Assembly (NCBI GenBank): GCA_020328135.1 | Contig: JAIXNA010000009.1 | Coordinates: 1 to 12,412 of the forward strand | Origin: Candidatus Endomicrobiellum dinenymphae | GTDB taxonomy: Bacteria > Elusimicrobiota > Endomicrobiia > Endomicrobiales > Endomicrobiaceae | DNA length: 12,412 bases | Direction: 5' to 3' | Notes under the pieces: model-generated | Database searches by the model: none | Seen by the model: the letters and a program-made list of their open reading frames with translations, nothing else | What the model was told of the DNA's origin: nothing | In this document: positions 1-7,174 of the stretch, one piece after another | How positions within the stretch are numbered: the first letter of the stretch is position 1 | Layout of the letters: every line of letters begins with the position of its first letter | Made by a program: the position numbers and the translations under genes

Positions 1-315
1 TTCATTTCCTGCTATTAGAATAGGAAGAGTTCCCAACGCCGTTGCGGCAAGAGACAATGCAATTGCTCCGTCAACTTTGCAAAGCTCTTCGACAACAAGA
101 ACAAGCCCCATAATACCTTTACCAAATCCGCCGTATTCTTCCGGAATATATACTCCACACAAACCAGCTTGCGCAAATTCCTTTACAATATCCCAAGGAA
201 ATTCTTCTTTTTCATCATAATGTTCTCTTACAGGTTTCATTTTTTCAACTGCAATTGTTCTTGCGGTTTCAATCATCATTTTTTCTTCTTCAGACAACAT
301 ATAATCCATTACCAT
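1..315 (-). CDS. Acyl-CoA dehydrogenase, N-terminal part (gene continues beyond base 1)
   Basis: The frame is open from an ATG at 315 to the window edge and gives 105 residues with no stop. The residues read as the N-terminal helical domain of an acyl-CoA dehydrogenase: a start of the MDYMLSEEEKMMIETAR type, then FPWDIVKEFAQAGLCGVYIP, then EEYGGFG, then a helix containing VVEELCKVDGAIALSLAA. In this family that domain helps form the acyl-CoA pocket, and the FAD-binding and catalytic Glu regions would lie outside the window. These flavoenzymes oxidise acyl-CoA to enoyl-CoA and pass electrons to ETF. The ATG at 315 is preferred over the one at 309 because an AAAGGGG ribosome site ends 6 bases upstream of it. 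The start lies 11 bases after the rnc stop, so it is probably the last visible gene of the fab operon. Substrate chain length (short-chain or butyryl-type, or other) cannot be told. Confidence 0.88.
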   Translation of the reverse strand, partial: MVMDYMLSEEEKMMIETARTIAVEKMKPVREHYDEKEEFPWDIVKEFAQAGLCGVYIPEEYGGFGKGIMGLVLVVEELCKVDGAIALSLAATALGTLPILIAGNE

Positions 316-326
316 TATAAACCCCT

Positions 327-1058
327 TTAACGCCTAACATCTATCGACACAAACAGTAATTGCTCAACATTACTTGCAACGGCAGATTGATTAATACTTT
401 TCATCGCTTGTTCAGCGGCAGACTGATGGGCTTCTTTTTTAGAATTCCCTGTTCCTTTGCCTAAGAGCTTGTTGTTTACATATACAACAACTTCAAATCT
501 CTTTTTATGATCGGGTCCAAATTCTTTCACTATCTTGTACTCCGGAAGTCTTTTATATATCGACTGAGCCATTTCTTGAAGTCTGCTTTTATAATCTGTA
601 ATTACTATCTCTTTTTGAATGTCCAAAAATTTTAAAACAAATTTTTTTGCATTTTCAAAACCGCCGTCCAGATAAATTGCCCCGCAAACAGCCTCGAACG
701 CGTCGCAAAGCAAATTTTCTCTATGTCTAGCTTCTCGAGAATCTTCACTTTTTCCTAAAAAAATATAATCGCCCAAATTTATCGCCTTTGCCCAAATACT
801 TAAACTAGAAGCCGAAACAGTTTGGGCTTTAAACTGCGACAGTTTGCCTTCGCTTTCGTGCGGATACCTTGTGTACAACATTTCTGCAACGATAGTCGAT
901 AAAATACTGTCTCCTAAGAACTCCATACGTTCATTACAGCTTTCTATATCGGCTTCCGCAGCATGAGACTTGTGCGTCAACGCCGTTATTAAAATTTCAA
1001 TATCATTGAAATTATATCCAATAATCTTTTGAAGTTCTGCATGATCTTTATTTAACAT
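327..1058 (-). CDS. rnc: Ribonuclease III
   Basis: Cleaves double-stranded RNA, chiefly in rRNA precursor processing and mRNA turnover, as a homodimer in the cytoplasm. The 243 residues show the endonuclease domain at about 8-150, with the signature NERMEFLGDSIL at 42-53 (acidic residues E43, E46, D50) and DAFEAVCGAIYLDGG at 119-133 (D119 and E122, the metal-binding pair). A double-stranded RNA-binding domain follows at about 155-222, ending in the GNSKKEAHQSAAEQAM helix. A tail of about 20 residues follows the last helix, a little longer than usual but not abnormal. The gene overlaps the end of fabF by 11 bases. No Shine-Dalgarno sequence is visible before the ATG, only an A/T-rich stretch, so translation probably depends on coupling to fabF. 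Linkage of rnc to acpP-fabF is common in bacteria. Confidence 0.96.
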   Translation of the reverse strand: MLNKDHAELQKIIGYNFNDIEILITALTHKSHAAEADIESCNERMEFLGDSILSTIVAEMLYTRYPHESEGKLSQFKAQTVSASSLSIWAKAINLGDYIFLGKSEDSREARHRENLLCDAFEAVCGAIYLDGGFENAKKFVLKFLDIQKEIVITDYKSRLQEMAQSIYKRLPEYKIVKEFGPDHKKRFEVVVYVNNKLLGKGTGNSKKEAHQSAAEQAMKSINQSAVASNVEQLLFVSIDVRR

Positions 1059-2289
1059 ATTTTTTTATTATAACAGTCGCATTGTGCCCGCCAAATCCTA
1101 AAGAATTTGAAAGAGCGCAAGTAATTTGCTGTATCCTTGCCGTATTTGGAACATAGTCCAAATCACAATCAGGATCAGGGGTTTCATAGTTGATAGTTGG
1201 AGGTATAAAACCTTCCTGCATTGCAAGAACGATAGCCACAAGTTCCACGCTGGCGGCGCCGCCTAAAAGATGTCCTGTCATCGACTTGGTCGATGAAATG
1301 GGTATCTCGTACGCTTTATCACCAAAAACTTTTTTAATCGCAAAGGTTTCCGTCTTATCATTTAACGCTGTTGATGTCCCATGTGCATTTATATAGTCAA
1401 TTTCTTCCTTAGAAATACCCGCATCAGCTATAGCTTTTTCCATAGCCACAATAGCGGCTTTGCCTTCAGGCTCCGGCGCCGTGATATGATAAGCATCGTC
1501 AGATGCTCCGTATCCCGCTAATTCTGCATATATTTTTGCGCCTCTGCTTGACGCGTGATCCAAGGTTTCAAGAACAACTATTCCTGCCCCTTCACCCATG
1601 ACAAAGCCATCGCGGTTCTTGTCAAAGGGTCTTGATGCTTTCTGAGGTTCATCGTTTCTCTGAGAAAGCGCTTTGATAGAACAGAAACCGGCAAGACCTA
1701 AAGGAACAACCGCCGCCTCCGAACCGCCTGAAATTATTACATCCGCATCGCCGCTACGAAGAAGTCTTAGAGCATCCCCTATAGCATGATTAGACGAAGC
1801 GCACGCGCTTGTAACTGCATAATTTGGTCCTGTAAAACCGTACTTTATGGCAATTTCGCCGGGAAGCATATTTGTAATTATCATAGGAATAAGAAATGGA
1901 CTGACCCTTCTTGGACCTTTATCTAAAAGAGTCCGCTCTTCATCCTCGATTATGTCTAAACCTCCGATTCCTGTCCCTGTTATAACGCCAATTCTTGATA
2001 AATCTTCTTTAGTAATATCAAGTCCAGAATCTTCAACAGCCATTTTTGCAGCTGCAAAACCAAGCTGTGTAAATCTTGCCATCTTTTTGACTTTCTTTTT
2101 TTCAATAAACCGTTCCGGATCGAAATTTTTAACAGTAGCGGCAAATTTTGTCGCGTATGCGCTTGTGTCAAATGATTCAATGACTGAAACGCCGGATTTA
2201 CCATCTCTTAAAGCTTGGGTAAATTCCGCGCTGCCTATACCTATAGGCGTAACAACGCCTATACCGGTTATAACTATTCTTTTGTTCAT
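1048..2289 (-). CDS. fabF: Beta-ketoacyl-ACP synthase II
   Basis: Condenses malonyl-ACP with a growing acyl-ACP during fatty-acid elongation, in the cytoplasm. The 413-residue length is normal for FabF. The catalytic triad is visible: C163 in TSACASSNHAIGDA, H303 in NAHGTSTALND and H340 in KSMTGHLLGGAA. The C-terminal glycine loop SNSLGFGGHNA, with the gating Phe near 399, is also present. The N-terminus MNKRIVITGIGVVTPIG fits the family start. The ATG lies 9 bases after the acpP stop with a weak AAGG ribosome site, so it is co-transcribed with its carrier-protein substrate. FabB-type synthases are related, but the length and the linkage to acpP favour FabF. Confidence 0.97.
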   Translation of the reverse strand: MNKRIVITGIGVVTPIGIGSAEFTQALRDGKSGVSVIESFDTSAYATKFAATVKNFDPERFIEKKKVKKMARFTQLGFAAAKMAVEDSGLDITKEDLSRIGVITGTGIGGLDIIEDEERTLLDKGPRRVSPFLIPMIITNMLPGEIAIKYGFTGPNYAVTSACASSNHAIGDALRLLRSGDADVIISGGSEAAVVPLGLAGFCSIKALSQRNDEPQKASRPFDKNRDGFVMGEGAGIVVLETLDHASSRGAKIYAELAGYGASDDAYHITAPEPEGKAAIVAMEKAIADAGISKEEIDYINAHGTSTALNDKTETFAIKKVFGDKAYEIPISSTKSMTGHLLGGAASVELVAIVLAMQEGFIPPTINYETPDPDCDLDYVPNTARIQQITCALSNSLGFGGHNATVIIKKYVK

Positions 2290-2298
2290 TTTAATGCC

Positions 2299-2538
2299 TT
2301 ATTTTGCGGCGTGTGTTTTTACATAATCCACCGCATTCCCTACCGTCTGGATCTTTTCTGCTTCTTCGTCAGGAATTTCAATACCGAATTCTTCTTCAAA
2401 AGCCATGACAAGTTCTACAGTATCCAAAGAATCTGCGCCTAAATCGTTGACAAATGACGACTCTGTTGCTACTTCAGCAGGATCCACGCCTAACTGCTCA
2501 ACTATAATTTCCTTTACTCTAGCTTCAAAATCTGCCAT
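2299..2538 (-). CDS. acpP: Acyl carrier protein
   Basis: Small acidic protein that carries acyl intermediates on a 4'-phosphopantetheine arm during fatty-acid synthesis. The 79 residues contain the attachment motif [12 protein letters not shown], with the modified serine at position 37. The acidic recognition helix ([22 protein letters not shown]) that docks with Fab enzymes follows. Length and four-helix pattern are normal. A strong ribosome site, AAAGGGGGA, lies about 8 bases before the ATG, which fits the high level of ACP cells need. It sits between fabG and fabF as in many bacterial fab operons. Confidence 0.97.
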   Translation of the reverse strand: MADFEARVKEIIVEQLGVDPAEVATESSFVNDLGADSLDTVELVMAFEEEFGIEIPDEEAEKIQTVGNAVDYVKTHAAK

Positions 2539-2608
2539 TTTGTACTTCCCCCTTTAATTTTATTTCATCCAATTTTCTGCGGTTGGAAAACAGGCAAACA
2601 ACTTCGCT

Positions 2609-3352
2609 CTACATATACATCCCACCGTTAACCGCCAAAACATGACCCGTTATGTAGGATGAATCATCGCTCGCAAAAAACAATGCCGCTTTGGCTACAT
2701 CGGTTACCTCTCCAAGTCTTAAAAGAGGTATTGTTGAAGTCATAATCTGTTTTTGATCTTCCGTCAATTTATCTGTCATTGCAGTGCGAATAAACCCCGG
2801 AGCAATTGCATTTACCAAAATATTTCTTGAAGCAAATTCCCTTGCGCATGTCTTTGTCATTGCTATTACTCCGCCTTTTGAAGCAGAATAATTTACTTGA
2901 CCCGCATTGCCCATCTGTCCTACTACAGAAGCTATATTTATAATCCTTCCCTGTCTCTGTTTAAGCATGGACTTGCTTGCAACTTTTATACAATTGAATA
3001 CACCCTTTAGATTAACGGCGATAACAGCGTCCCACTCGGCTTCGCTCATTCTTAGAACGAGCTTATCTTTCGTGATACCAGCATTGTTGACTAGTATATC
3101 TATTTTAGAGAATTTGTCAAGAGAAGCTTCTATTAAGGTTTCACAATCTTTTAATTTTGCAACATTACCGGCAATTGCCGCAGTTTCAACCCCATATTTT
3201 ACCTTTATTTCTTCAGCAGTCTTCTGCGCAGACCCCATATTGATATCAGAAATTACAAGTTGCGCTCCTTCTGAAGCAAAAACCTCTGCTATTGCCATAC
3301 CTATTCCCTGCGCCGAACCCGTGATAACCGCAGACTTACCCTGAAGTCTCAT
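2609..3352 (-). CDS. fabG: 3-oxoacyl-ACP reductase
   Basis: Reduces 3-oxoacyl-ACP to 3-hydroxyacyl-ACP with NAD(P)H, the first reduction of each fatty-acid cycle. The 247 residues form a classical short-chain dehydrogenase. The nucleotide-binding TGSAQGIG is at 11-18 and NNAG at 89-92. The catalytic residues are N114, S142, Y155 and K159 (YSASK motif), and the C-terminal AVNGGMYM is typical of FabG. The start codon overlaps the fabD stop as ATGA, and a GGAGGAA ribosome site lies inside the end of fabD, so the two genes should be translationally coupled. Other short-chain dehydrogenases look similar, but the length, motifs and position between fabD and acpP make FabG secure. Confidence 0.96.
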   Translation of the reverse strand: MRLQGKSAVITGSAQGIGMAIAEVFASEGAQLVISDINMGSAQKTAEEIKVKYGVETAAIAGNVAKLKDCETLIEASLDKFSKIDILVNNAGITKDKLVLRMSEAEWDAVIAVNLKGVFNCIKVASKSMLKQRQGRIINIASVVGQMGNAGQVNYSASKGGVIAMTKTCAREFASRNILVNAIAPGFIRTAMTDKLTEDQKQIMTSTIPLLRLGEVTDVAKAALFFASDDSSYITGHVLAVNGGMYM

Positions 3353-4281
3353 TTATTTAATTCCTCCAACGTTTTCTGTAAACTCATTAAATCTTCTATG
3401 TTAAATGCTCTTTTTGTTCTGTCTATCCTTCTTAAAAGTCCAGACAATACTCTTCCCGGACCAATTTCTATAAACTTGTTAAAACCCGAAGTAATAATGT
3501 TTTGAATACTTTCGTCCCATTTCACAGAACTTTTAATTTGTTTTACAAGCTTTTCTTTAACTACAGAAACATCGGTTGTTAAGGATGCATCGCAATTTGT
3601 ATATACCCCAAAAGTTGGGATACTAAATTTATATTTTTCAAGTTCTTTAGCCATATTACCTGAAGCGGATATCATAAGAGAAGAATGAAATGGTCCCAAA
3701 ACATTCAAAATAACGGTTTTTGTTGCTCCTGCTACCGCCGCAAGTTCAACAGCTTTACTTACAGCAGCCGTAGTTCCGGCTATAACGATTTGTCCGGGCG
3801 AATTAAAATTAACCGCCTCGCAAACACCCAAATTTGAAGCTTGTTCACATATACCTTCAACAATAGATTTCTCCATGCCTAAAATCGCAGCCATTAAGCC
3901 CGGATTTTCTTCAGAAGATTTCTGAATAAATTCCCCTCTGGCTTTCACCATAGATAAACCGTCTTCGAAGTCAAAGAATCCCGCGGCGCATAAAGCAGAA
4001 TATTCTCCTAATGAATGACCTGCAGCAACAAATTCAACATCAGAAGAATCAAACAATTCTTTAAAAACAGCAAAAGCTGCCATACTAACAGTAAATATTG
4101 CAGGCTGCGTGTATTTAGTAAGTTTTAAAGTTTCTTCGGGACCCTCAAAAATAATCTTTTTAAGCATGCCTCCGGATAAATCTATTATTTTTTTTGCTTT
4201 TGGATACTTATCATAAAGATCTTTACCCATCCCCACAGTTTGAGCGCCCTGTCCGGGAAACATTAATGCTATTTTTGACAT
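3349..4281 (-). CDS. fabD: Malonyl-CoA:ACP transacylase
   Basis: Transfers malonyl groups from malonyl-CoA to ACP, supplying the extender unit for FabH and FabF. The 310 residues match the usual length. The nucleophile is S90 in GHSLGEYSA, the catalytic histidine is H199 in GPFHSSLM, the carboxylate-binding arginine is R115 in VKARGEFIQ, and the oxyanion-hole glutamine is in FPGQGAQ at 9-15. An AGAGG ribosome site lies about 5 bases before the ATG. The gene ends in an ATGA overlap with fabG. It is separated from fabH by 116 bases, the longest gap in the fab cluster. Confidence 0.97.
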   Translation of the reverse strand: MSKIALMFPGQGAQTVGMGKDLYDKYPKAKKIIDLSGGMLKKIIFEGPEETLKLTKYTQPAIFTVSMAAFAVFKELFDSSDVEFVAAGHSLGEYSALCAAGFFDFEDGLSMVKARGEFIQKSSEENPGLMAAILGMEKSIVEGICEQASNLGVCEAVNFNSPGQIVIAGTTAAVSKAVELAAVAGATKTVILNVLGPFHSSLMISASGNMAKELEKYKFSIPTFGVYTNCDASLTTDVSVVKEKLVKQIKSSVKWDESIQNIITSGFNKFIEIGPGRVLSGLLRRIDRTKRAFNIEDLMSLQKTLEELNK

Positions 4282-4397
4282 TTTAACCTCTTGCTAAATT
4301 GTAAAGCCACAACCAAAAAGGCAACAACCGGACATTTCAATCACTCAGCCCTCTCAAGACGACAACTAAAGACGTTTTTGCTTCATCGCGCAATACT
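4282..4397 (-). other. Non-coding gap between fabH and fabD
   Basis: This 116-base gap interrupts an otherwise nearly seamless operon. It holds no recognisable gene and no clear hairpin terminator. One frame right after the fabH stop stays open for about 19 codons with coding-like composition (DEAKTSLVVVLRGLSD) and then stops. It could be chance or the worn remnant of a gene. A possible promoter lies at 4298-4327. Confidence 0.5.
4298..4327 (-). promoter_or_regulatory. Possible weak internal promoter before fabD
   Basis: On the minus strand a TACAAT element (4298-4303, one mismatch to TATAAT) is preceded by TTGTTG at 4322-4327 with an 18-base spacer. The expected start point would fall just upstream of the fabD ribosome site. 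The -35 match is poor, so this is only a candidate secondary promoter. Confidence 0.3.
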
Positions 4398-5387
4398 TTA
4401 AACTCTTATCACCGCGGCGCCCCAGGTAAAACCGCCGCCAAAAGCAATTAATTCTACAATATCACCATTCTGTAACTTGCCGGTTTTTATGGCTTCGTCC
4501 AAAGCCGTAATCGTAGTTGCGGACGAAATATTTCCCGTTTTATGAATATTTACAAAAACGCTATTCATAGAAATGCCAATCTTTTTAGCAACAGCTTCAA
4601 TTATTCTCATATTTGCTTGATGAGGAATAAAAAGCTTTATATCTTCAAGATTTTTTCCTGAAAATTCAAGCGCTTTCTGAGCCGCAAAAGCCATCTTTTG
4701 AACCGCAGCTTTAAACACATCTCTGCCTTGCATTTTTGTTGTATGCATCTTTGCGTTTACAGTTTCTACCGTAGCAGGATTTACAGTTCCGCCAGCAGGT
4801 ATAAAAAGTAAATCTGAGTAAGACGCGTCAGCTCCGATGTATGTTGACAAAACGTCGTCGCTTTCCTCTGAAGCAGACAAAATCATCGCTCCAGCGCCAT
4901 CGCCAAACAAAACGCAAGTATTTCTGTCAGTCCAATCTGTAATCTTAGAGAGTTCTTCAGCTCCGACTAACAGAATAGTCTTATACAATCCGGATTCAAT
5001 AAAGGCTCTTGCAGTTGTAATGCCATATATAAATCCGCTACACGCGGCAGACAAATCAAAGGCCGGAATCGACATAAGACCTAATTTTTTTTGTAAAAAA
5101 CAAGCTGTCGACGGAAAAAACATGTCCGGAGTAACAGTGGCAACAAGTATTAAATCTATCTGTTCAGGTGTAATATTTGCGGTCTTTAGCGCCTCAAGGG
5201 AAGCTTTATAAGCAAGATCTGAAGTATATTCATTCTTTTCAGATATTCTTCTCTCCTGAATACCTGTTCTTGCGCTTATCCATTCATCGGAAGTTTCAAC
5301 TATTTTTTCCAAATCTGCATTTGTAAGAACTTTCTTAGGAAAATATGAACCGGTACTTAAAATCTTTACGCCAAATTTTTTATTCAT
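4398..5387 (-). CDS. fabH: Beta-ketoacyl-ACP synthase III
   Basis: Starts fatty-acid synthesis by condensing an acyl-CoA primer, usually acetyl-CoA, with malonyl-ACP. The 329-residue protein has the Cys-His-Asn triad: C116 in DLSAACSGFIYG, H256 in IPHQANMRI, and N286 in KTGNISSAT. The ending IAFGGGFTWGAAVIRV is typical. The ATG follows directly on the plsX stop (TAAATG), and only a weak GGACGA ribosome site is visible, so coupling to plsX is likely. The plsX-fabH-fabD-fabG-acpP-fabF order is a widespread bacterial arrangement. Confidence 0.97.
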   Translation of the reverse strand: MNKKFGVKILSTGSYFPKKVLTNADLEKIVETSDEWISARTGIQERRISEKNEYTSDLAYKASLEALKTANITPEQIDLILVATVTPDMFFPSTACFLQKKLGLMSIPAFDLSAACSGFIYGITTARAFIESGLYKTILLVGAEELSKITDWTDRNTCVLFGDGAGAMILSASEESDDVLSTYIGADASYSDLLFIPAGGTVNPATVETVNAKMHTTKMQGRDVFKAAVQKMAFAAQKALEFSGKNLEDIKLFIPHQANMRIIEAVAKKIGISMNSVFVNIHKTGNISSATTITALDEAIKTGKLQNGDIVELIAFGGGFTWGAAVIRV

Positions 5388-6410
5388 TTATCGTCCAATC
5401 TTATTGTCGTACTTTGCTATTGCTTCTCTAATCCCATCTGTAAGATTATGTTCAGCCGCTTTTGCTCCGGCAAGTATCGCATTTTTTACAGCCTTGCTGC
5501 TTGAGCTTCCATGTCCGACTATGCAGATGCCGTCAACACCTAAAAGGGGCGCTCCTCCGGCTTCATTATAATCCACACTTTTTCTTAAATCTTTTATTGC
5601 AAGCCACAAAAAAGGAAGCGATGCCCATGCTAAAGGATGTCGCTTCAAGGCCTTTTTAATAAGCTTAAGTATCATTTCAGCAAGACCTTCGCCAAATTTT
5701 AATATTACGTTTCCTACAAATCCGTCACATACAACAACGTCAGCTTTAGACTGCGAAATATCTCTCCCCTCAACATTGCCTACAAAATTAATATCTGCTT
5801 GTTTCAGAAGGTTGAAGGCTGCCAAAGTAAGTTCATTGCCTTTTGTAGGCTCTTCGCCAATTGAAACTAAACCAACTCTCGGTCTTTTGATTCCTGTAAC
5901 TTTTTCACAAAACAAACTTGCCATTATTCCAAATTGGACAAGATGTTCAGGCTTACAATCAACATTTGCGCCCATATCGGAAATTACACAATGCCCATCA
6001 ATGGTAGGAAAAAATGTTGAAATCGCAGGGCGCAAAACACCATCTATTCTTTTTAAATAAAAAAGCGCTGCAGCCATAACGGCTCCGGAATTGCCCATAG
6101 ATACAAAAGCATCGGCCTTTCCATCCGCAACAAGTTTTGCGCAAACAGACAAAGAAGAATCTTTTTTTTGACGAACAGCTTTTACGGGATGTTCGCCCAT
6201 GGCGATAACCTCGTCCGCATTAACTATCTCTATATTTTTAAGAGACATTAAATCGCACTCCTTGCTATGTTTCAACATTTCTTCCGCTATAAGCTTTTCA
6301 GAACCTACAAGCAGAATTTTATGTTTAGATTCCTTGGCCGCGAAAATCGCGCCTTCAACTGTTGAAGCAGGCGCAAAATCTCCACCCATTGCATCTAGCG
6401 CAATTATCAC
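5388..6410 (-). CDS. plsX: Phosphate acyltransferase PlsX
   Basis: Converts acyl-ACP to acyl-phosphate, the acyl donor for PlsY in the first step of phospholipid synthesis. It acts at the inner face of the membrane. The 340 residues are full length. Family motifs are IALDAMGGDFAP at the N-terminus, GNSGAVMAAALFYLKR, the RPAIS stretch, SIGEEPTKGNELTLAAF, NVEGRDI, VVCDGFVGNVILKFGEG and GGAPLLGVDG with GHGSSSSKAVKNAI near the end. The start codon is GTG, overlapping the rpmF stop as GTGA, so translation is coupled to rpmF. The rpmF-plsX pairing is conserved across many phyla. Confidence 0.97.
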   Translation of the reverse strand: MIIALDAMGGDFAPASTVEGAIFAAKESKHKILLVGSEKLIAEEMLKHSKECDLMSLKNIEIVNADEVIAMGEHPVKAVRQKKDSSLSVCAKLVADGKADAFVSMGNSGAVMAAALFYLKRIDGVLRPAISTFFPTIDGHCVISDMGANVDCKPEHLVQFGIMASLFCEKVTGIKRPRVGLVSIGEEPTKGNELTLAAFNLLKQADINFVGNVEGRDISQSKADVVVCDGFVGNVILKFGEGLAEMILKLIKKALKRHPLAWASLPFLWLAIKDLRKSVDYNEAGGAPLLGVDGICIVGHGSSSSKAVKNAILAGAKAAEHNLTDGIREAIAKYDNKIGR

Positions 6411-6637
6411 TGTTTATCAGTCTCTTGCTGTTGTAGCGCTGACTTCTCAGATTTTTTCATTTTCTTAGGCGTAATAAGCTCGCCGTTATAAAATCCACAT
6501 TCAGCGCATATCTTATGAGGCATTTTTACTACGCCACAGTTAGAGCATTTGCCTGAATTTGGGACATCAAGTTTTGAATTCGCTGATCTCCTACAATCCC
6601 TGCGATGAGGAGTATGTTTTCTTTTTGGATTTGGCAT
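6407..6637 (-). CDS. rpmF: 50S ribosomal protein L32
   Basis: Structural protein of the large ribosomal subunit. The 76 residues begin MPNPKRKHTPHRRDCRRSAN, the L32 N-terminus. A zinc-ribbon quartet follows: C31 and C34 (CSNC), then C44 and C47 (CAEC) before GFYNGE. Typical L32 proteins have roughly 55-65 residues, so this one carries an extra Lys/Gln-rich tail of some 15-20 residues (MKKSEKSALQQQETDKQ). The ribosome site GGAGG lies 8 bases before the ATG and is formed by the last codons of the broken yceD gene. The gene ends in a GTGA overlap with plsX. Confidence 0.96.
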   Translation of the reverse strand: MPNPKRKHTPHRRDCRRSANSKLDVPNSGKCSNCGVVKMPHKICAECGFYNGELITPKKMKKSEKSALQQQETDKQ

Positions 6638-6640
6638 TTT

Positions 6641-7085
6641 TTACTTCCTCCGATTGTCTTCATTTAAAAATTCTTTCCATCTCTCTTTGACTCTGATAAA
6701 GCCATTGCCTTTCTTGATATGAGTACAAGAACCGTCTTTTTATTGTATTTACCACAAATTTTACATACTACATGGCAATTCTCGCTACATAAAGGCTTCA
6801 TCGGCATTTCAAGCAACAACAGTCGCCCAACTTCCTCACCCGAAATCGGCGTCTATAGGAATTACTAAAGAATGGCTGTAACCACAAAAACAACGAAAAC
6901 ATTCAAGCTCAATGGTCCCGTTTATGTCGCCGCTTACATGTATTTTATCATCAAATATTTTGACAGCTTTAAAAGACACGGCAATATCGGACATAAAACC
7001 TATATCGCCTTTGTATTTATGTGATATTATTTCAATGGCGTCTGTTTCTAAAAAAACCAAACAAACTAACAACTAATTCTTTCAT
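6641..7085 (-). pseudogene. yceD: DUF177/YceD-family gene broken by three single-base frameshifts
   Basis: YceD/DUF177 proteins are widely encoded just before rpmF and are linked to 23S rRNA accumulation. The remnant starts at an ATG at 7085 (MKELVVSLFGF). After a run of seven T (7050-7056) the frame must shift to continue as ETDAIEIISHKYKGDIGF and the conserved core with GTIELECFRCFCGYSHS. That frame stops at 6836-6838, beside a GGG. Dropping one G continues it as EEVGRLLLLEMPMKPLCSEN, a very typical C-terminal motif with Cys residues (CSENC...CKICGK). Adding one A at the A5 run (6737-6741) opens the last part, KDGSCTH through RWKEFLNEDNRRK, which ends with a TAA at 6641-6643, three bases before rpmF. 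All three segments align to one ancestral protein, so I read this as a recent pseudogene. The longest intact piece is about 78 residues (6836-7072). Homopolymer sequencing error is the alternative. Confidence 0.85.
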
Positions 7086-7104
7086 AACAATTCCCTATAG
7101 CCAA

Positions 7105-7144
7105 CTAATTTTATATTGGCGCGACTGCATTAATATAAAGTTAG
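7105..7144 (-). promoter_or_regulatory. 13-base inverted repeat at the start of the yceD-rpmF-plsX-fab transcript
   Basis: Arms 7105-7117 and 7132-7144 are complementary over 13 bases with one mismatch and flank a 14-base GC-containing centre. The distal arm touches the -10 box (7145-7150), so the palindrome spans the expected transcription start. It is not followed by a T run, so it is not a simple terminator for ackA. It may be an operator for a lipid- or ribosome-related repressor, or a 5' hairpin in the leader. Function is inferred from position only. Confidence 0.55.
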
Positions 7145-7174
7145 ATTATAAGATGTTGCCCGCCTGTTTGTCAA
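7145..7174 (-). promoter_or_regulatory. Consensus sigma70-type promoter for yceD-rpmF-plsX-fab
   Basis: A perfect TTGACA (7169-7174) and a perfect TATAAT (7145-7150) are separated by 18 bases on the minus strand. The -35 box overlaps the ackA stop codon (7171-7173). Transcription would start near 7138, about 50 bases before the yceD start. This is the strongest promoter match seen in the window and marks the head of the lipid operon. Confidence 0.85.

Noticed and set aside
1847..2326. Plus-strand open frame of 159 codons opposite fabF
   Set aside because: It mirrors the coding strand of a clearly functional fabF, has no family resemblance and no ribosome site of its own.
6836..7072. Treating the 78-codon piece of yceD from a TTG at 7072 as an intact short protein
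   Set aside because: A stop lies immediately upstream of the TTG, and the conserved N- and C-terminal segments of the family are present next door in other frames, so it is a fragment.
6641..7085. Programmed ribosomal frameshifting in yceD
   Set aside because: Three separate shifts in opposite senses within about 150 codons, without slippery-site and pseudoknot structure, make recoding far less likely than decay or error.
7105..7144. Rho-independent terminator after ackA
   Set aside because: The inverted repeat is AT-rich in its arms, sits downstream of a perfect promoter and is not followed by a T run.
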